Positions 12,145-23,604 of a stretch of 64,000 nucleotides of DNA are shown here, piece by piece; the first letter of the stretch is position 1; each line of letters starts with the position of its first letter. The notes under the pieces are model-generated. The model searched no databases. It saw only the letters and a program-made list of their open reading frames with translations, and was not told the origin of the DNA. The stretch is from Pyxicephalus adspersus (Eukaryota; Chordata; Amphibia; Anura; Pyxicephalidae). Position numbers and translations under genes: made by a program. Location: positions 170,393,787 to 170,457,786 of the forward strand of contig NC_092858.1 of NCBI RefSeq assembly GCF_032062135.1, in the 5' to 3' direction.

Positions 12145-12397
12145 TCAGTGTTTCTCATCCGTTTTAACATGGAATAACTTTCAGGTCTTGAAAGAACCCC
12201 TTTTAAAATTACTATATCCACAGATCACAGTATATTAGTGTGGTGGTCAGTGGGAAGAATTTCTCTTACATTGCCGGCCATTGGGAAGAATGTCACCATT
12301 ACAGATAGCCAAGATCATTGGTGTCACTTAAACTGACCTGAGAGGTCCAAATTGCTGAAGGAACCTCTAGCAACCTCTGGAGGAACCCTGACCTAGC
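12145..12397. mobile_element. hAT-type MITE copy
   Basis: Outer end CAGTGTTTCTCATCCG, then TTTCAGGTCTTGAAAGAACC, TGGGAAGAATGTCACC, AACTGACCTGAGAGGTCC and CTCTGGAGGAACCCTGACC, matching the copies at 8.6 and 25.8 kb. Such CAGTGTTTC termini with a cryptic inverted repeat are typical of non-autonomous hAT elements. Confidence 0.65.
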
Positions 12398-12539
12398 TAT
12401 ATGATCTCGTATATCATCAAAGTAGGTTAAGATATTAAACAAATTAAAATGTAGGCCATCTCCTCCCTGGTCACTGTGTATTATGAAGTTTGTCATTGTC
12501 AGGGTGTGGGAAGTTTTGTTTACGTTCTGCTTGGGGAAA

Positions 12540-13380
12540 TATAGATCGACATGCATGTCATGTGATTTCCCACAACAACAACTACTATATGCGTTATATG
12601 ACTTAGATGTGACTTTCCCTTAATAATAATTTTAGATAAACAATAGAAGCATCAACTGAAGAATACTCAAGAACCAGAAAACCCAACAGGAAATCCCCAG
12701 TTTTGGCTAATAAATTATTTATCCTTAAAGTAGAACTGTGGCTACATTTAGGTATTTATGATTCCTTACAATAAGTAATTACTTTTTAAAACAAGCCAAG
12801 CTTCTAGGGTTGTTCATTATCACTGTAGAAGCACTAATGTGTTTTATTTCCTAGCACTTTTCTCTTTCCTCCCGTGCATCTGCTCACATGGGTCTAAATT
12901 ACAAATGACAAGGCCGGCACACTGCCAAAGGTGATGCAGTATTTGAAAACAAACGATTTTGCATTAAGCATGAATTTCTCCATAGCGTTCTCTACGTAGA
13001 CATGTCAATTGGACTTGTAACAGTAGAGCAAAGTGGCAATGTCTCAGAATCAGATCATGCAGAGAAGAGGTTCTTTCAGAGGATAATTTTAAAGGGGATC
13101 CTGTTGGCCATTATGGCTTTTTTACTAAGCTAATGGCAATATTTTAATCACCCCATTCATAAATATAAAGATCAGCTGGCAAGGTCATCACTCGAATAAT
13201 CAACAGTTTACGAACTAACATTGTATCAACTCTTTTACTATTGCGGACATATCGATCAAAGTTTGTGGCAAAGTAAACTGTAACAAAGAGCCAGTAGTGA
13301 TATCTAGTGGCATAATAGCTCACTAGGGGGAAAAATATAGGGGGACTATCTTTAACATATAAAATATACTCTATGAAGAA
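12540..13380. other. Gene A intron 3 homologous to gene B
   Basis: 12560-12970 aligns with 54775-55200. No gene or RNA was seen. Confidence 0.45.
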
Positions 13381-13854
13381 TAGTTACTGCTTTGATTGTT
13401 TTCAGAGACCGGCACCTGCAACACAAACAGTCAGCGGGATGACCCTGAAAACTGAACACAGAATGGTCTTGAAGGCTGATAAGAGACCCTTGCGGTTAAT
13501 ACCAGCTTGGACAAGAATCAAAAATGGTGGACAGGTATTTCTGAGAAACTTGGTTTATCCACCCCATTAACTGTTTGTGAACTTTTGTGCTTATATATAA
13601 TTCCGAGTATATGTTATTGAACAATCTGCTTAATGACAATTAGATAACAGCTTAAACCCTTCTATACGGCAGTGATTCTGCACGTATATAAAGATTGATG
13701 GATTTCCTGGTTTTAGTTAGAAGTCTTTGCTTTAACTGCTAAGCATTTGAATTTCTCTGTTGTAACAATAAATCTTCATAATTAGAATCTACTATCTCAT
13801 CTCTGATGGTCTGGTAAAAGAACCGGACAGGTCCAAGATTGGAATCTCTTCCAT

Positions 13855-14055
13855 AACGCGGTCTGTTGGTTTCCTCCCACATCCCAAAGACATACTAGGA
13901 GGTTATTCGTCTTCTACCAAAAACCGAGCTTAGACCGCGTCAATGCCCTAGGACTACGGTAAGGACATTAGATGTTATATGACTATGGACTGTGCAATGT
14001 AGTATGTGTAAAATAATAATATTGATAATAATAATAATAATAATAATAATAATCT
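13855..14055 (+). mobile_element. Truncated SINE copy 2
   Basis: Starts within the body (GTTTCCTCCCACATCCCAAA), continues with GACATTAGATG and GACTATGGACTGTGCAATGT and ends in a (TAA)n tract at 14010-14053. The 5' tRNA-like head is missing. Confidence 0.6.
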
Positions 14056-14833
14056 GCTCTGCTTTATAAATAGGCCTCTACTGTTTCCCAAAACAGTCAG
14101 CGCCTCAGTAAAATAATCAGCTGTCTACAGTATGTGGATATTAACAAAACATGGCCAACTTCCCAAAGCGTTTTTATCACTAAACTTTCTGAGCTCAGAC
14201 ATTCCATTCATTTCTTTGGGGGTATGCTTAAAGCAGCGTCATTCCTTTCCCACAGCCAAGCCATTGTTGGTCAGCATATAGAAAATAGACAAACAAATGT
14301 CTGAAGCCTGCATCATCATCATGACAGCCAGCAAACTTCTGTATAGGAGAGTTCTGGGAGTTTATATACTTCTCTGCTCCATGGATATCTCTAAAGTAGA
14401 ACTGTGGTCAGGCTATGGGCATATAAAAGTTCAATTAATAGGCAGGTAATAGAATATATCTGCAGATACTGTAGAGTAATTCATCCTAATGTTCACACTA
14501 AATGCAATAACATCATTGACTCTTCCAGTGTTCCTGCAATGGGTTTACAATTAGTTTTACGAGCTATATATACATATTAGAAGGCTGGCTGGATGCAGGG
14601 AAAAGACAGGAGGCACTGAGCTACAGAGAAAAAGTAAAAATATGCTTTGGCTGCTAGCTTCCAGGGTGAATTTTTTCACTGTACTTGCAGCTACAAAGGT
14701 CAGTAAGATTCTTTTTCTGTATTGGCAGAATATATTCATTTTATGTTATTGGACCTACAACAATCCCCCCTGCAATCCTGACATGACATACAGGACTATT
14801 CACCCAGCACAACTCAATGATTGTGTTACTTAC

Positions 14834-15145
14834 ATTGTATGTTTCGTATTGTCAGACTCCTCTCTATCCGTGTGTAAGATGTCCCATTATTCTGTGAGAT
14901 GATACACGTCACATTTAGGTTATTTATCTGTGGTTCCGGTATCATTTGCAGATGGCTCTGGATGGTCACCGTTCCATTATCATGCTTAATTTCCTGTTCT
15001 GATGAAAGATAATCTAAACCATCTGTCCACCAAGAGATGTTAGCAGCTGGTTTGGCTGCCCCAGCCACACAAGTGCCAACAGTTTGAAATGGCAATTTTG
15101 CCACCACCGGATTTGGTAAAGGTTCCACGTGGATGTCCGGCTCAG
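14834..15145 (-). CDS. Gene A exon 3: C1-type Ig domain 2
   Basis: A 312-base phase 1-1 exon of 103 codons lies between a GTGGTTACAG acceptor and a GTAAGTAAC donor. It begins AEPDIHVEP and contains the paired cysteines (VGTCVAGAAKP and NVTCIIS), the Trp in NISWW, and an NGTVTIQS strand. This is the standard second domain of nectins and PVR relatives. Sequons are seen at ANIS, DNGT, NVT and NNGT, so the domain may be heavily glycosylated. The last codon is split: T from this exon plus AT from exon 4 gives Tyr of the family-typical YPP junction. No counterpart exists in gene B. Confidence 0.87.
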
Positions 15146-15372
15146 CTGTAACCACAAAAAAAATATTATGTCAGGTATGTCTCATCAAAGCCTATTTAAT
15201 TAGATGGTACAATGCCTTCAATCAGAGAGAACACAGAATGGTGATTGGGTCTGATACTCTACTATGCTAAAGCTGAACAAAAGTTCTGTCCATTTAAAGA
15301 TTTAAACAGCTTTATGACAGCTTATAAGCAGACTTTTCAATGCTGTAGTTACCACAATACAATGCATGCAAT

Positions 15373-15573
15373 GGGCCTGATTTATGAAAGCTCTCCAAGG
15401 CTGGAAAGAATACACTGGAGTGAAGCTGAGTGATCCAGCAGAACCTAGAAGTAATTTGCTATTCGCTAGCAGTAAATCCTGGACCAGATCCATACAAGGT
15501 TTGCTGGATAACCCAGCTTCACTGATGAAAGTGTATTCTCTCCAGTCTTGGAGAGCTTTCAGAAATCAGGCTC
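15373..15573. mobile_element. Palindromic MITE copy 3
   Basis: Near-complete copy from GGGCCTGATTTATGAAAGCT to GAGAGCTTTCAGAAATCAGG. Arms include TCCAAGGCTGGA/TCCAGTCTTGGA and TGAAGCTGAGTGATCCAGCA with its complement. Lies in gene A intron 2, just upstream of the C1 exon. Confidence 0.8.
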
Positions 15574-15989
15574 AATGTGTACAACCTGGCGTGTACAATG
15601 ACATCATCGGCAGCTGTGTGTGTATGAAAGCAGGCCTGAAGCAAAAAAAAAAAAAATAAGCGAAAGGCCACATGACAAGGGGGGCATTGAGGGCTGAGCT
15701 GAATGGAGGGGGTGAAAAGTTCAAGTGAAGGGGAAGGAGAGGTTGAGGATGTAAGGTGCCTCCTGGTTATAATTAAAATGTTGTTGTATTAATAAAAGGG
15801 CTGCTGTGGCCAATTTATTCCAAAATATCGTGTATTGGTGTTTGTTTTACATGAAAGGGGGTTGCTGTTTTGCGGGGGGAATTTATTGGTGGCAGCAGCG
15901 AAGGTTTTTACATATGCCTTACACTGGTCATGCTGCATGTCATGTTCTGCAGCCGTACATCTCTCGGAGTACAAACCTCCAATTCTCCT

Positions 15990-18335
15990 GAACGGTATGT
16001 CGTAGCAACTTGCAATTTTCCAGTTACACAGGAGACCCGCATAGCTAGCAGTGCCCCAAATTTATTCTACACACCTTTAACAGGTTTTAAAATATGGAGG
16101 TCATAATTTTAAAAACAAGATTGTAAGCTCTTCGGGGCAGGACTCTCTCCTGTATTAGTCTGTCATTTGCAATCCCTATTTAATGTACAGCGCTGCGTAA
16201 TATGTTGGCGCTATATAAATCCTGTTTATTAATATTAATATTATTAATAATAATAGTGAAAATTGAACATCAGGGTTGCTGTTTTAAAATTAAATGCATC
16301 TAGAAGCCCGAAAATTAACATACAATGTACAGGTGAATAAAATTAGAGTTGCAAGTGGGAAACACCTGTGTCCAACACCTCCTAAAATGTCATCACTTTG
16401 GCATTGTAAGAACATAAAAATCTCTGCCCATAAAAATGAACTGCTACAAATTACAAATTGCTGTTACAAATTGCTGGTTGCTTCTATCACTTAAACCCCA
16501 ATTTTACTGGAACTGAGAGGTTGCAGGTAAACAAGGTGCAAGTGGTGAACACATATGGCTAACACCTCATGAAATATCATAGCTCTGGCATTGTCAAAAC
16601 ATAAAAAACACTGCCCATCAAAACAAACTACCCTGTTTCAAATTGCTGGAGTCTTCTAATGCCTGAACCCCAATTTCTCTTGAATTTGTGGGTACAGGTA
16701 AACAAAATTAAAGGTGCAAGTGGGGGACACCTGTAGTTAACACCCCCTAAAATGTCATCACTATGGCTTGTCTGAACATAAAAAACTTTGCCCATCAAAA
16801 TGCACTGCCCTGTTACACATTGCTGGTTGCTTCTATTTACCTGGACCCCAATTTCTTTGTAGCAGGTAAACAATATTAAAGGTTGAAGTGGGAAACTCCT
16901 GTGCCTAACACCCCTTAAATTTCATTGCTTTGGCATTGTCCGGACACCTGGATCCCAATTTACTTTTTTATTTTTAATTTCTATAAAACACCTAGAAATA
17001 TTAAAAAAAAAACAACCACCTATATGAAATAGGGCAGCGCAATTTAATAGGCAGAACTTTTAATGTTCTGACAATGTCATAGCAGTTAAATTTTAGGGGG
17101 TGTTATCCACAGGTATCCCCTACTTGCACCTCTAATTTTTTTCACCTGTACCCTCCAGTTTCAGAGCTATCAGGGTTTAGGTGTAAGAAGCCTCCAGCAA
17201 TTTGTAACAGGGCAGTTTGTTTTGATGGGCAGAGATTTAATGTTCTGACAATGCCATAGCTATAAAATTTTAGGGATTGTTAGCAACAGGTGTCCCCCAC
17301 TTGCACCTTTAATTTTGTTTACCTGTATCCACCCAGTCCAGAGAAATTAGGCTCAGGCGTTCAGGCGTTAGAAACTTATAGCAATTTTTTATGTTCAGGA
17401 GACACCATAGTGATGAAATTTTAGGGGGTGTTGTCCACACCTGTTCCGCACTTGCACCTCCAATTGTGTTCACCCGTTCCAGATAAATTAAGGTTCAGCT
17501 GTTAGATGCCTCCCCCAATGTTTAGCAGGGCAGTTCATTTTGATGAGCAGAGTTTTCTATGTTCTGACGATGCCATAGCAATGCAATTTTAGGGTGTTTT
17601 AGTCACAGGTTTTTCCTGCTTGCAACTCTAACTTTGTTTACCTGTACCCCCCAGTTCAAGAGAAATCTGGGTTCAGGCAATAGAAGCCTCCACCAATGTG
17701 TAGCAAGGCAGTTCAGTTTGATAGGCAGAGTTTTTTACTCTCTGACAATGCCATAGCGAAATTTTAGGGGGTGTTAGTCACAGGTCTCCCCCACTTGCAC
17801 CTTCATTTTTGGTTTCGTGCATTTCCCAATTCCAGAGAATTTGGGGTTCAAAGTAGAAAAGAGGACAGGGTAGTGTAGTATGGCGGTTTTGTGACAGCTA
17901 GGTATAAATTAAGGGGTCGCACCTCCTTGCTATGTAAGTATCCCCGGGGGGTCCTTAATTTTTATGTTTAATTTTGGCCTTCTAGACACACTTACTTTTT
18001 TAAACAGCAGTCCTGATGTTCAATCTTCACTAGTTTTTATAATTATGCCCCCCATATTTTGAAACTTGATAAAGGAGGGAAGATGAAATTTGGGGTACTT
18101 CTAGCTTCGAGGTGTACCCTGAAAAGTCGGAATGACATATTGTTTAGGTTTGGTTTGTACTCGAGAAGATGTAAGGGTGCAGAACGTGACATGCAACATT
18201 TATACACAAACACAGCTGTCAAACTTTCCTACCGATGATCATTGTACGCGCCCAGTTGTACGCACCCCTTGGAGTTTTACACCCCTATTTGTACACGTCC
18301 CGGGTGGATTTATTTCAGGGGCAGTTTTATTTGAT
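15990..18335. mobile_element. 2.3-kb foldback element with head-to-head satellite arrays
   Basis: The left arm (about 15990-16330) and right arm (about 17890-18335) are inverted copies: ACATCAGGGTTGCTGTTTTA at 16269 matches the complement of 18000-18022, and ATATGGAGGTCATAATTTTA at 16091 matches the complement of 18040-18060. Between them are four units of about 180 bases in one orientation (to about 16990) followed by five in the other (from about 17040), each with CTAAAATGTCATCAC, GGCATTGTC, TGCCCATCAAAA and ACCCCAATTTCTC phrases. A LINE 3' tail (16117-16257) interrupts the left arm. No protein is encoded. The family recurs at 41.3-42.1 kb. Confidence 0.75.
16117..16257 (+). mobile_element. 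L2/CR1-like LINE 3' tail inserted in foldback arm
   Basis: AGATTGTAAGCTCTTCGGGG, ACAGCGCTGCGTAATATGTT and GCGCTATATAAATCCTGT, followed by a TTAATA-rich tail. The uninterrupted right arm reads AAAAACTAGTGAAGATTG where this insertion lies, showing the empty site. Confidence 0.7.
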
Positions 18336-18436
18336 AGAAAACCAGTTTTATGTCAAAGAAACAGTTGAATTCATTCCTTCATCAATCATTTCACTTCCAG
18401 AAGCTAACATCGTTAAAATCCCCAGGTTGCACTCAC

Positions 18437-18763
18437 CTTGTACAATTAGCGAGCTCATATTTGAATAAGCGCCCGATGGGAAAGTGGTGAAGATACAAGT
18501 ATAGACGCTCTCATCGGCCAGGGTGACATCTCGTATCATTATTGACCCCTCTGTAGGTTGATTCCCCAGGAACTCCACTCTGGACTCTGCAAACTTGGTC
18601 AGCTTTTGCACTTTACCTCCGCTGTAGGTGAGAAAGTCCACGTTTTGTCCTTTTTCATTCCTCTTCCAAGTCACTTGTGTTACAACTCCTTCTAATATCT
18701 TAATGTTGCAATTCAGAACCACACTGGATCCAATCCAAGCACGTACCTTTTCATTCACCAGGA
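18437..18763 (-). CDS. Gene A exon 2: N-terminal V-type Ig domain
   Basis: A 327-base phase 1-1 exon of 108 codons lies between a TTTTGCAG acceptor and a GTGAGTGC donor. It shows a V-set fold: B-strand Cys in VVLNC, Trp in VTQVTWKR, and the D-E-S-V-Y-T-C motif of the F strand, then TFPSG at the F-G turn. The (V/I)(S/T)Q and T(F/Y)P motifs that define PVR-like V domains are both present. The third motif, A-x6-G in the C' region, appears as D-x6-G (DFLTYSGG), so its Ala is replaced. One N-glycosylation sequon (NMS) sits near the C-terminus. This domain would carry ligand binding. The C-terminal two thirds is almost identical to gene B, the N-terminal third less so. Confidence 0.88.
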
Positions 18764-18962
18764 CTGCAAAAAAGGAAGAAGCATTATAAGTGACGTGAAT
18801 TGGATGAGCCAAGACATTTTTTTTTACTCATGACAACAAAATCCTAAAAGCACAATCATTTCACTAAGTGATCACCTCTTTGTAATGACCCTAAATCAGA
18901 AAACCCTCACACTTGAATACGGATTGCCAGTCTTAATGCCACTTGGTAGCTAGAAACAATAC

Positions 18963-19055
18963 CAAATGACTTACAGTCCAGGTTTACTGGATCACTCAGC
19001 TTCACTAATGAAAGGGTGTCCTCTCCAGCCTTGGAGAGCTTTAATAAATCAAACT
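18963..19055. mobile_element. Palindromic MITE, half copy 4
   Basis: Only the right arm is present: TCCAGGTTTACTGGATCACT, CTTCACTAATGAAAG and CTTGGAGAGCTTTAATAAAT. Confidence 0.65.
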
Positions 19056-19059
19056 CAAA

Positions 19060-21040
19060 TTGTCAACAATTGAAGAACACCCAAGTAACATAGTCCTCAG
19101 GGTGCTATATTTTCAATCTATTGAATATAGACCTTCTGTTTCCTAAAGAAGCAGAGTAAGCTCCGTGAAACATGTAGAATTGAGTATTCAGAGTTTGAGT
19201 ATGCAGGAGATTGGCATTATGTAATATAAATGTATTAAACTGTAATTCTTCTTGTTTTGTAAAATATTGTTTATTAAATTGTATGGAATAACAACGTTTT
19301 TTATGCAACTTAAATGTGAAAATGGATTATAAAATGATTATTTGAGGCCTTAAAAGTCTCATTATCTAGGGAATTTACTTTCCTATAGTATTGTTATCTT
19401 AGTTTGTACAACACCTCTCTTTTGTCATTGTATCCCTTATTAACAACAAACATTATTTTCTAGCAATAAATACATTTTATAAAGAAATGAAAATAAAGTC
19501 ATCTGGAAACTACCTATGCACTGGTAAAATCCATTCTAATAAAGTCCCTGCCTATTATGTCATATTTTTCATGCATGTTTGTTATTTTTATACTTCTACT
19601 AATATGTAACTTTTGTGTTGTTTAATTTTATTTTATTCAAAATAAAATCCCCAACGCACCTCCAGTCTGACCCCCGTCCTATGTGATGCAGTTTGCATGC
19701 ATAAAAATGTGTGCATTACAATGCACTGTGTACCAACAGTCAAATCGAATCTTGGGTGAGTGTCTTAAATGTGAATCTGTGAAAGTGTGGTTATACAAAA
19801 TATGATCGTTTGCCTTTATGATGTTTGATTATCATTTGAATAACTGACAAAAAGAACAATGCAGCTAATTGGTGCAAAAATTATTTGCATGGATGTTCAA
19901 GGTGATTCATCTTTATATCCAAATAATTAGTGATCAATAGAATGAGTTTGGCAATGATGGAAAACACCATTTCTTAGTCTATGTCTTACTAAGGGTGTAA
20001 AGGTGTGACAAATGAAAAGATTCACATGGGAACTGGCAGTGGTGGCTGAAATTTGCCATGCATTTCAAAAGAATGGACTTTTTAAATAAATCAGAATTAG
20101 AGCTTAGTTCCTTGTGTTGCAATTCTTTCATGTAAATGTCCATTAATGGGGATAAAATTATTACATCTAAAAGTGCCCAGAGTTTAAAATAAGATGTAAT
20201 GTACAATGAAATGAAAATTAATAATTTCCCAGGGTTGCTCAAAGCAATACAAATATATTCTCTGTAATAAATGTAATAAATATGTTCATATGACAGTAAA
20301 GTGAGTTTTACATGTGCACACGCTGCAGGAGAACAAAAGCAATGATTTAATGAGCTTCATAGTATTTATTTGTCACATTGAAGAGATGAAAGCAGCTGCA
20401 TTTTATTTAATGTCTATAATATGAACATTTAGACCCCTTTTAATGCTTGTGGTGTTCCATAACGTAGCTGGTGGCCATTAGGGACATAGCAAGCTGCTAT
20501 TGTGCACCTGGATCCTGCAAACCCCAGCTTAGGTAACGCATGAGCACCTGTAGAATGGTTCTTTCAAAAAGCAACCGCACATTCAAAGCAAATTGTTACT
20601 TTGTGGAATCACATGGTGATCTGCCGCAGCCACGTGCAAGAAATGGTCCGCATGGTTGGGACTGTAGTAGAGCCAGAAACAGAAAACTGCAGTTCACCAT
20701 GGGTCTGAAATGTTTTTTTACACTTAAGACTAAATTCAAATGCAGAGATCTGCTGCAAATTTACTAATCAACAGGCTGATCCAATCAATAATCAATCAGG
20801 AGTCCCTACACACTGCACATATTGTATGTATTCCCAAAGGTTTGTTAGGATAAAATACAGAATCTGATTTCAATGGGAAATAAATGATCATTCATATTCT
20901 CAATGATCAATATATCAATTAAAGTGGGCCATTTAAAATAAATAAGCTGCCAACATAACTTAAATCAGCTTTCCCATTTACCCAGCACACAGTAGTGTGG
21001 TATAATGCTCTGCTAATCTAGAACTCTGTTGTTTTGTGTG
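19060..21040. other. Gene A intron 1, homologous to gene B 5' region
   Basis: 19860-20970 aligns with 58440-58690 and 58975-60120 with many small differences. No exon was found between the signal and V exons. Confidence 0.5.
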
Positions 21041-21047
21041 AGGGTCT

Positions 21048-21153
21048 CATTCACACCCCCACAAAGATACAAAGTTACCCCCACACCCCCACAAAGATAC
21101 AAAGTTACCCTCCACAAAGATACAAAGTTACCCCCACAAAGATACAACGTTAA
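21048..21153 (+). repeat. Short tandem repeat, CCCCCACAAAGATACAAAGT
   Basis: Four imperfect units of CCCCCACAAAGATACAAAGTT. The homologous site in gene B (60165-60210) has one diverged unit, so the array expanded only in gene A. Confidence 0.7.
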
Positions 21154-21284
21154 CCTTAATGCCACTAATTAATGAAAGGGCACAGAAATTGATCAGGATC
21201 AATAACATGACAGTCATAAAAGTCTGTCCCAGAATAAAAAGGAATTTAAACCCAAATTGAGGTTCAGGTGACATGTATTTGTTA

Positions 21285-21545
21285 TATCCGGCTTGCTCCT
21301 ATTTTCTGCTCATTTAAATAGCCCTCAAAAGCCGTTTTTTCAAACTTGCCTACCAGTCTCCTGTCTTTTAAAACCGTCACTATTTCCCACCACTACAAAT
21401 CTATTGTGTGTTACTGCCCTCACCTCCTAGATTGTAAGCTCTGTAGCTCTGTCTGTATCTGTCATTTGCAACCCCTATTTATTGTACAGAGCTGGGTAAT
21501 ATGTTGGCGCTATAAAAAAAACCTGTTTATTAATAATAATAATGA
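21285..21545 (+). mobile_element. L2/CR1-like LINE 3' end fragment
   Basis: Contains the end of the ORF (GGCTTGCTCCTATTTTCTGC, TTTTCAAACTTGCCTACC), then AGATTGTAAGCTCTG and GGGTAATATGTTGGCGCTAT with a TAATAATAA tail. Same family as 23.6-24.45 and 38.9-39.75 kb. The gene B counterpart (about 60250-60600) appears to lack it. Confidence 0.7.
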
Positions 21546-22179
21546 ACCCAAGCCCTCCTTCACACTTCATGGGTTAAAGCCTAATTCCCCTGAAGTGGTG
21601 ATGAATTACTATTTACTTTAATTATTGTTTAACCAGCACACACCTGAGTGACTTGTATTGTTACACTAATGCATTTTATGAAGTCTTAGGTACTGTGCTG
21701 AAACTTTAGTCCAGCAGCTGGCAGAAAGGAAAGAATATAATTCTAGAAGGTAAAGTATGCCAGAACTTGTTGCTCAACAGAAAGGAAAAGTGCACATGTA
21801 GTGTGGTGGGAGTTACACAATGCAGAAAGACTGGAGGGGTGCTGGGACTGGAGGGTCATTGTGCTGAAACTTGTACAGAGACAGAATGATCAGAGCCAGA
21901 CGAAAGAACTGAAAGCTGGAGTTCAATAGAGTTGGGAAAAAAGAATACTGTACATGAAGCCCTCATTACAGGAAAAACGCAGCGATGGTGATGTGGGACT
22001 TGTAGTCCTAAAAACACGAATCAGGTAGAAGTGGTTTGCTAGGACTTGTAGTTCTACAGACAGGTAGAGGTTAGGTATAGTGTGTTGGGAGTTGTACCCC
22101 ACCTCTGGGAACCTACACTTGCCATGTTTGGCGTATGATCTGTGTGTTCTGTATAATCCCCGCACCCTGCTCCTCTTAC

Positions 22180-22237
22180 CTTGCCCACCAAGTGATTGGA
22201 GGATCCCCAGAACCAGCAGAGCCCGAACCCCAATCAT
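22180..22237 (-). CDS. Gene A exon 1: start codon and signal peptide
   Basis: The ATG at 22237-22235 opens a 19-codon segment, MIGVRALLVLGILQSLGGQ, a compact secretion signal with a hydrophobic core of alternating Leu, Val and Ile. It ends in one extra base (G) before a GTAAGAGG donor, so the exon is phase 1, as expected for signal exons of Ig-superfamily genes. Joining this G to the V exon gives Val and continues into VNEKV. Cleavage near the Gly-Gly is likely. The start is chosen because it is the only Met preceding a hydrophobic run with a consensus phase 1 donor. The corresponding region of gene B is deleted. Confidence 0.82.
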
Positions 22238-22345
22238 AGCGCATCGAGCACAAACTGCGGAGCATTGCCATCAGTGTACATAAGAACTGACACCCCTACT
22301 GGGCGGAGACGGAACTACACCCCTCCCACCCACCAATGCTAGAAG
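22238..22345 (-). promoter_or_regulatory. Putative proximal promoter / 5' UTR of gene A
   Basis: Immediately upstream of the gene A start codon are a GC box (GGGCGG on the plus strand at 22301-22306), a CACCC-rich run at 22318-22334 and a CCAAT box (plus strand, 22333-22337). No TATA box is apparent. Assignment rests on position and motifs only. In gene B the homology resumes just outside this area, so the GC box and start are absent there. Confidence 0.4.
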
Positions 22346-22879
22346 TACAGGTCACACGTTTCTATGAGCAAGCAGATAACATAGAAAAGAGGAACCAGAG
22401 GGAAGTGAGTATATGAAGCAAAAGGTTGAAAGGAACAAAAATAATTATTGCTTATATCAAACATTTGCATGACTGGGAAGCAAAATTTGGACTGCACGTT
22501 TGGCATAAATTTTGGAGATTAATGAGTTCAAGCCATTGCCTGGAGTACATGACAATCTAGCAGCAGATGTGTAATAAGTGATCTTCTGGACAGGATTGGA
22601 AACTGAACATGGACAAAGAAAGAATGACGCCACGCTTGGGGACCGAGAAAGGATGAATAGCGTCTTTTAGGAATACTGGATTTGTTTTAAGTTGAACAAA
22701 ATCTAACTGGCTATTGTTATTTGGAAGATAAAATATGAATGATGAATCCAAATGTCTAACCGGGTCAAGAAAGAATTTTTCCCAGTTGGAGCAAATTGAT
22801 TTATACAGTAAAAGGGTTTGTTGAGTCAGCAATTTGACACAGATGATCTTTTTGGCTAAATGGTGGTGTTCTGATCCCC

Positions 22880-23600
22880 AATGTTGGAGGGGGGAGTCTT
22901 CCCAATAGCCATTGTAAGAGGCTCTCCCCCTATTTGCAACCATTGGAAAAGAGACATTATTCACATTGACCACCAAGGTAAGGGGGTCATTCTTCCCACT
23001 TACCAGTCATGAAGAGGGGGGTAATTCTTTTCACAGGTCAACAATGTAAGGGCTCATTCTTTCCACCATTCCTTCCATTTTTTCATCTGTCCTCCAATAT
23101 AGGGGGCATTCTTTCTATCCGACTACCAATGTAAAGGGGCATTCTACCAGTGTAAAGGGGGCATTACTAATCCTGCCAACACTGTAGGTGCGGGGGGTGG
23201 CATTCTTTTCAAGTGGACTACTAATGTAAGAGGGCATTTTTCCCACTGGCCACCACTCCATAGGGGTATTCTTCCTATTAGCCAATATTGCAGGACGGCA
23301 CTCTTACTATTGGCAACTATTGTAAGGGGGGGGTGGGGGGTATTGTTCACACTGGTCACCTAGGTAAGGGAACTTTCCTTCACAATTGGTACCAATCTAC
23401 CTGAGGGGAAATTTATCCAGATGGCCAAAAATGTATGGAACCATTGTTTTGTTTGGCCATCACTGAAACATATGATATAAGCCATTGCATTCCTCCCTAT
23501 CTTTGGAACAATGAATAAGGACGCAATTCATTCAATTCACCACAACTCAACATTCTTCCCGCTAAACACAGATGTAAGGGGTGCTTACTGTACACCACTG
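22880..23600. repeat. Degenerate minisatellite, left part
   Basis: Irregular units of about 45-55 bases built on ACCAATGTAAGGGGGCATTC and TTCCCACTGGCCACC. It continues at 24455-24725 after a LINE insertion, and a shorter relative lies at 61310-61450 beside gene B. Confidence 0.65.
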
Positions 23601-23604
23601 TTAA

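Larger units (their letters stand above)
112..22237 (-). other. Gene A: nectin/PVR-like Ig receptor (gene span, 3' part outside window)
   Basis: Five exons are visible (22237-22180, 18763-18437, 15145-14834, 9168-9060, 257-112), all on the minus strand with GT/AG borders. Introns 1, 2, 3 and 5 are phase 1; intron 4 splits the third Ig domain in phase 2. The joined reading frame gives a signal peptide, V-type Ig, C1-type Ig and C2-like Ig domain, the order of nectins and the poliovirus-receptor family of adhesion and immune-ligand proteins. Family hallmarks are VTQVTW and TFPSG in the V domain, a KPAANISW segment in domain 2, a YPP junction into domain 3, and a third Ig split by an intron. Such proteins are type I membrane proteins that bind nectins or TIGIT/CD226-type receptors on other cells. 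The transmembrane and cytoplasmic exons must lie left of position 1. Which vertebrate nectin or PVR it is orthologous to cannot be decided here. Confidence 0.85.

Noticed and set aside
18963..19055. CRISPR-like or regularly spaced repeats suggested by recurring GATCCAGCAAACC phrases
   Set aside because: The repeats are dispersed MITE arms with irregular spacing in a vertebrate genome.
22557..22976. 139-residue minus-strand frame upstream of gene A
   Set aside because: No domain, overlaps duplicated 5' flank that in gene B (61040-61330) is broken by stops, and runs into the minisatellite.
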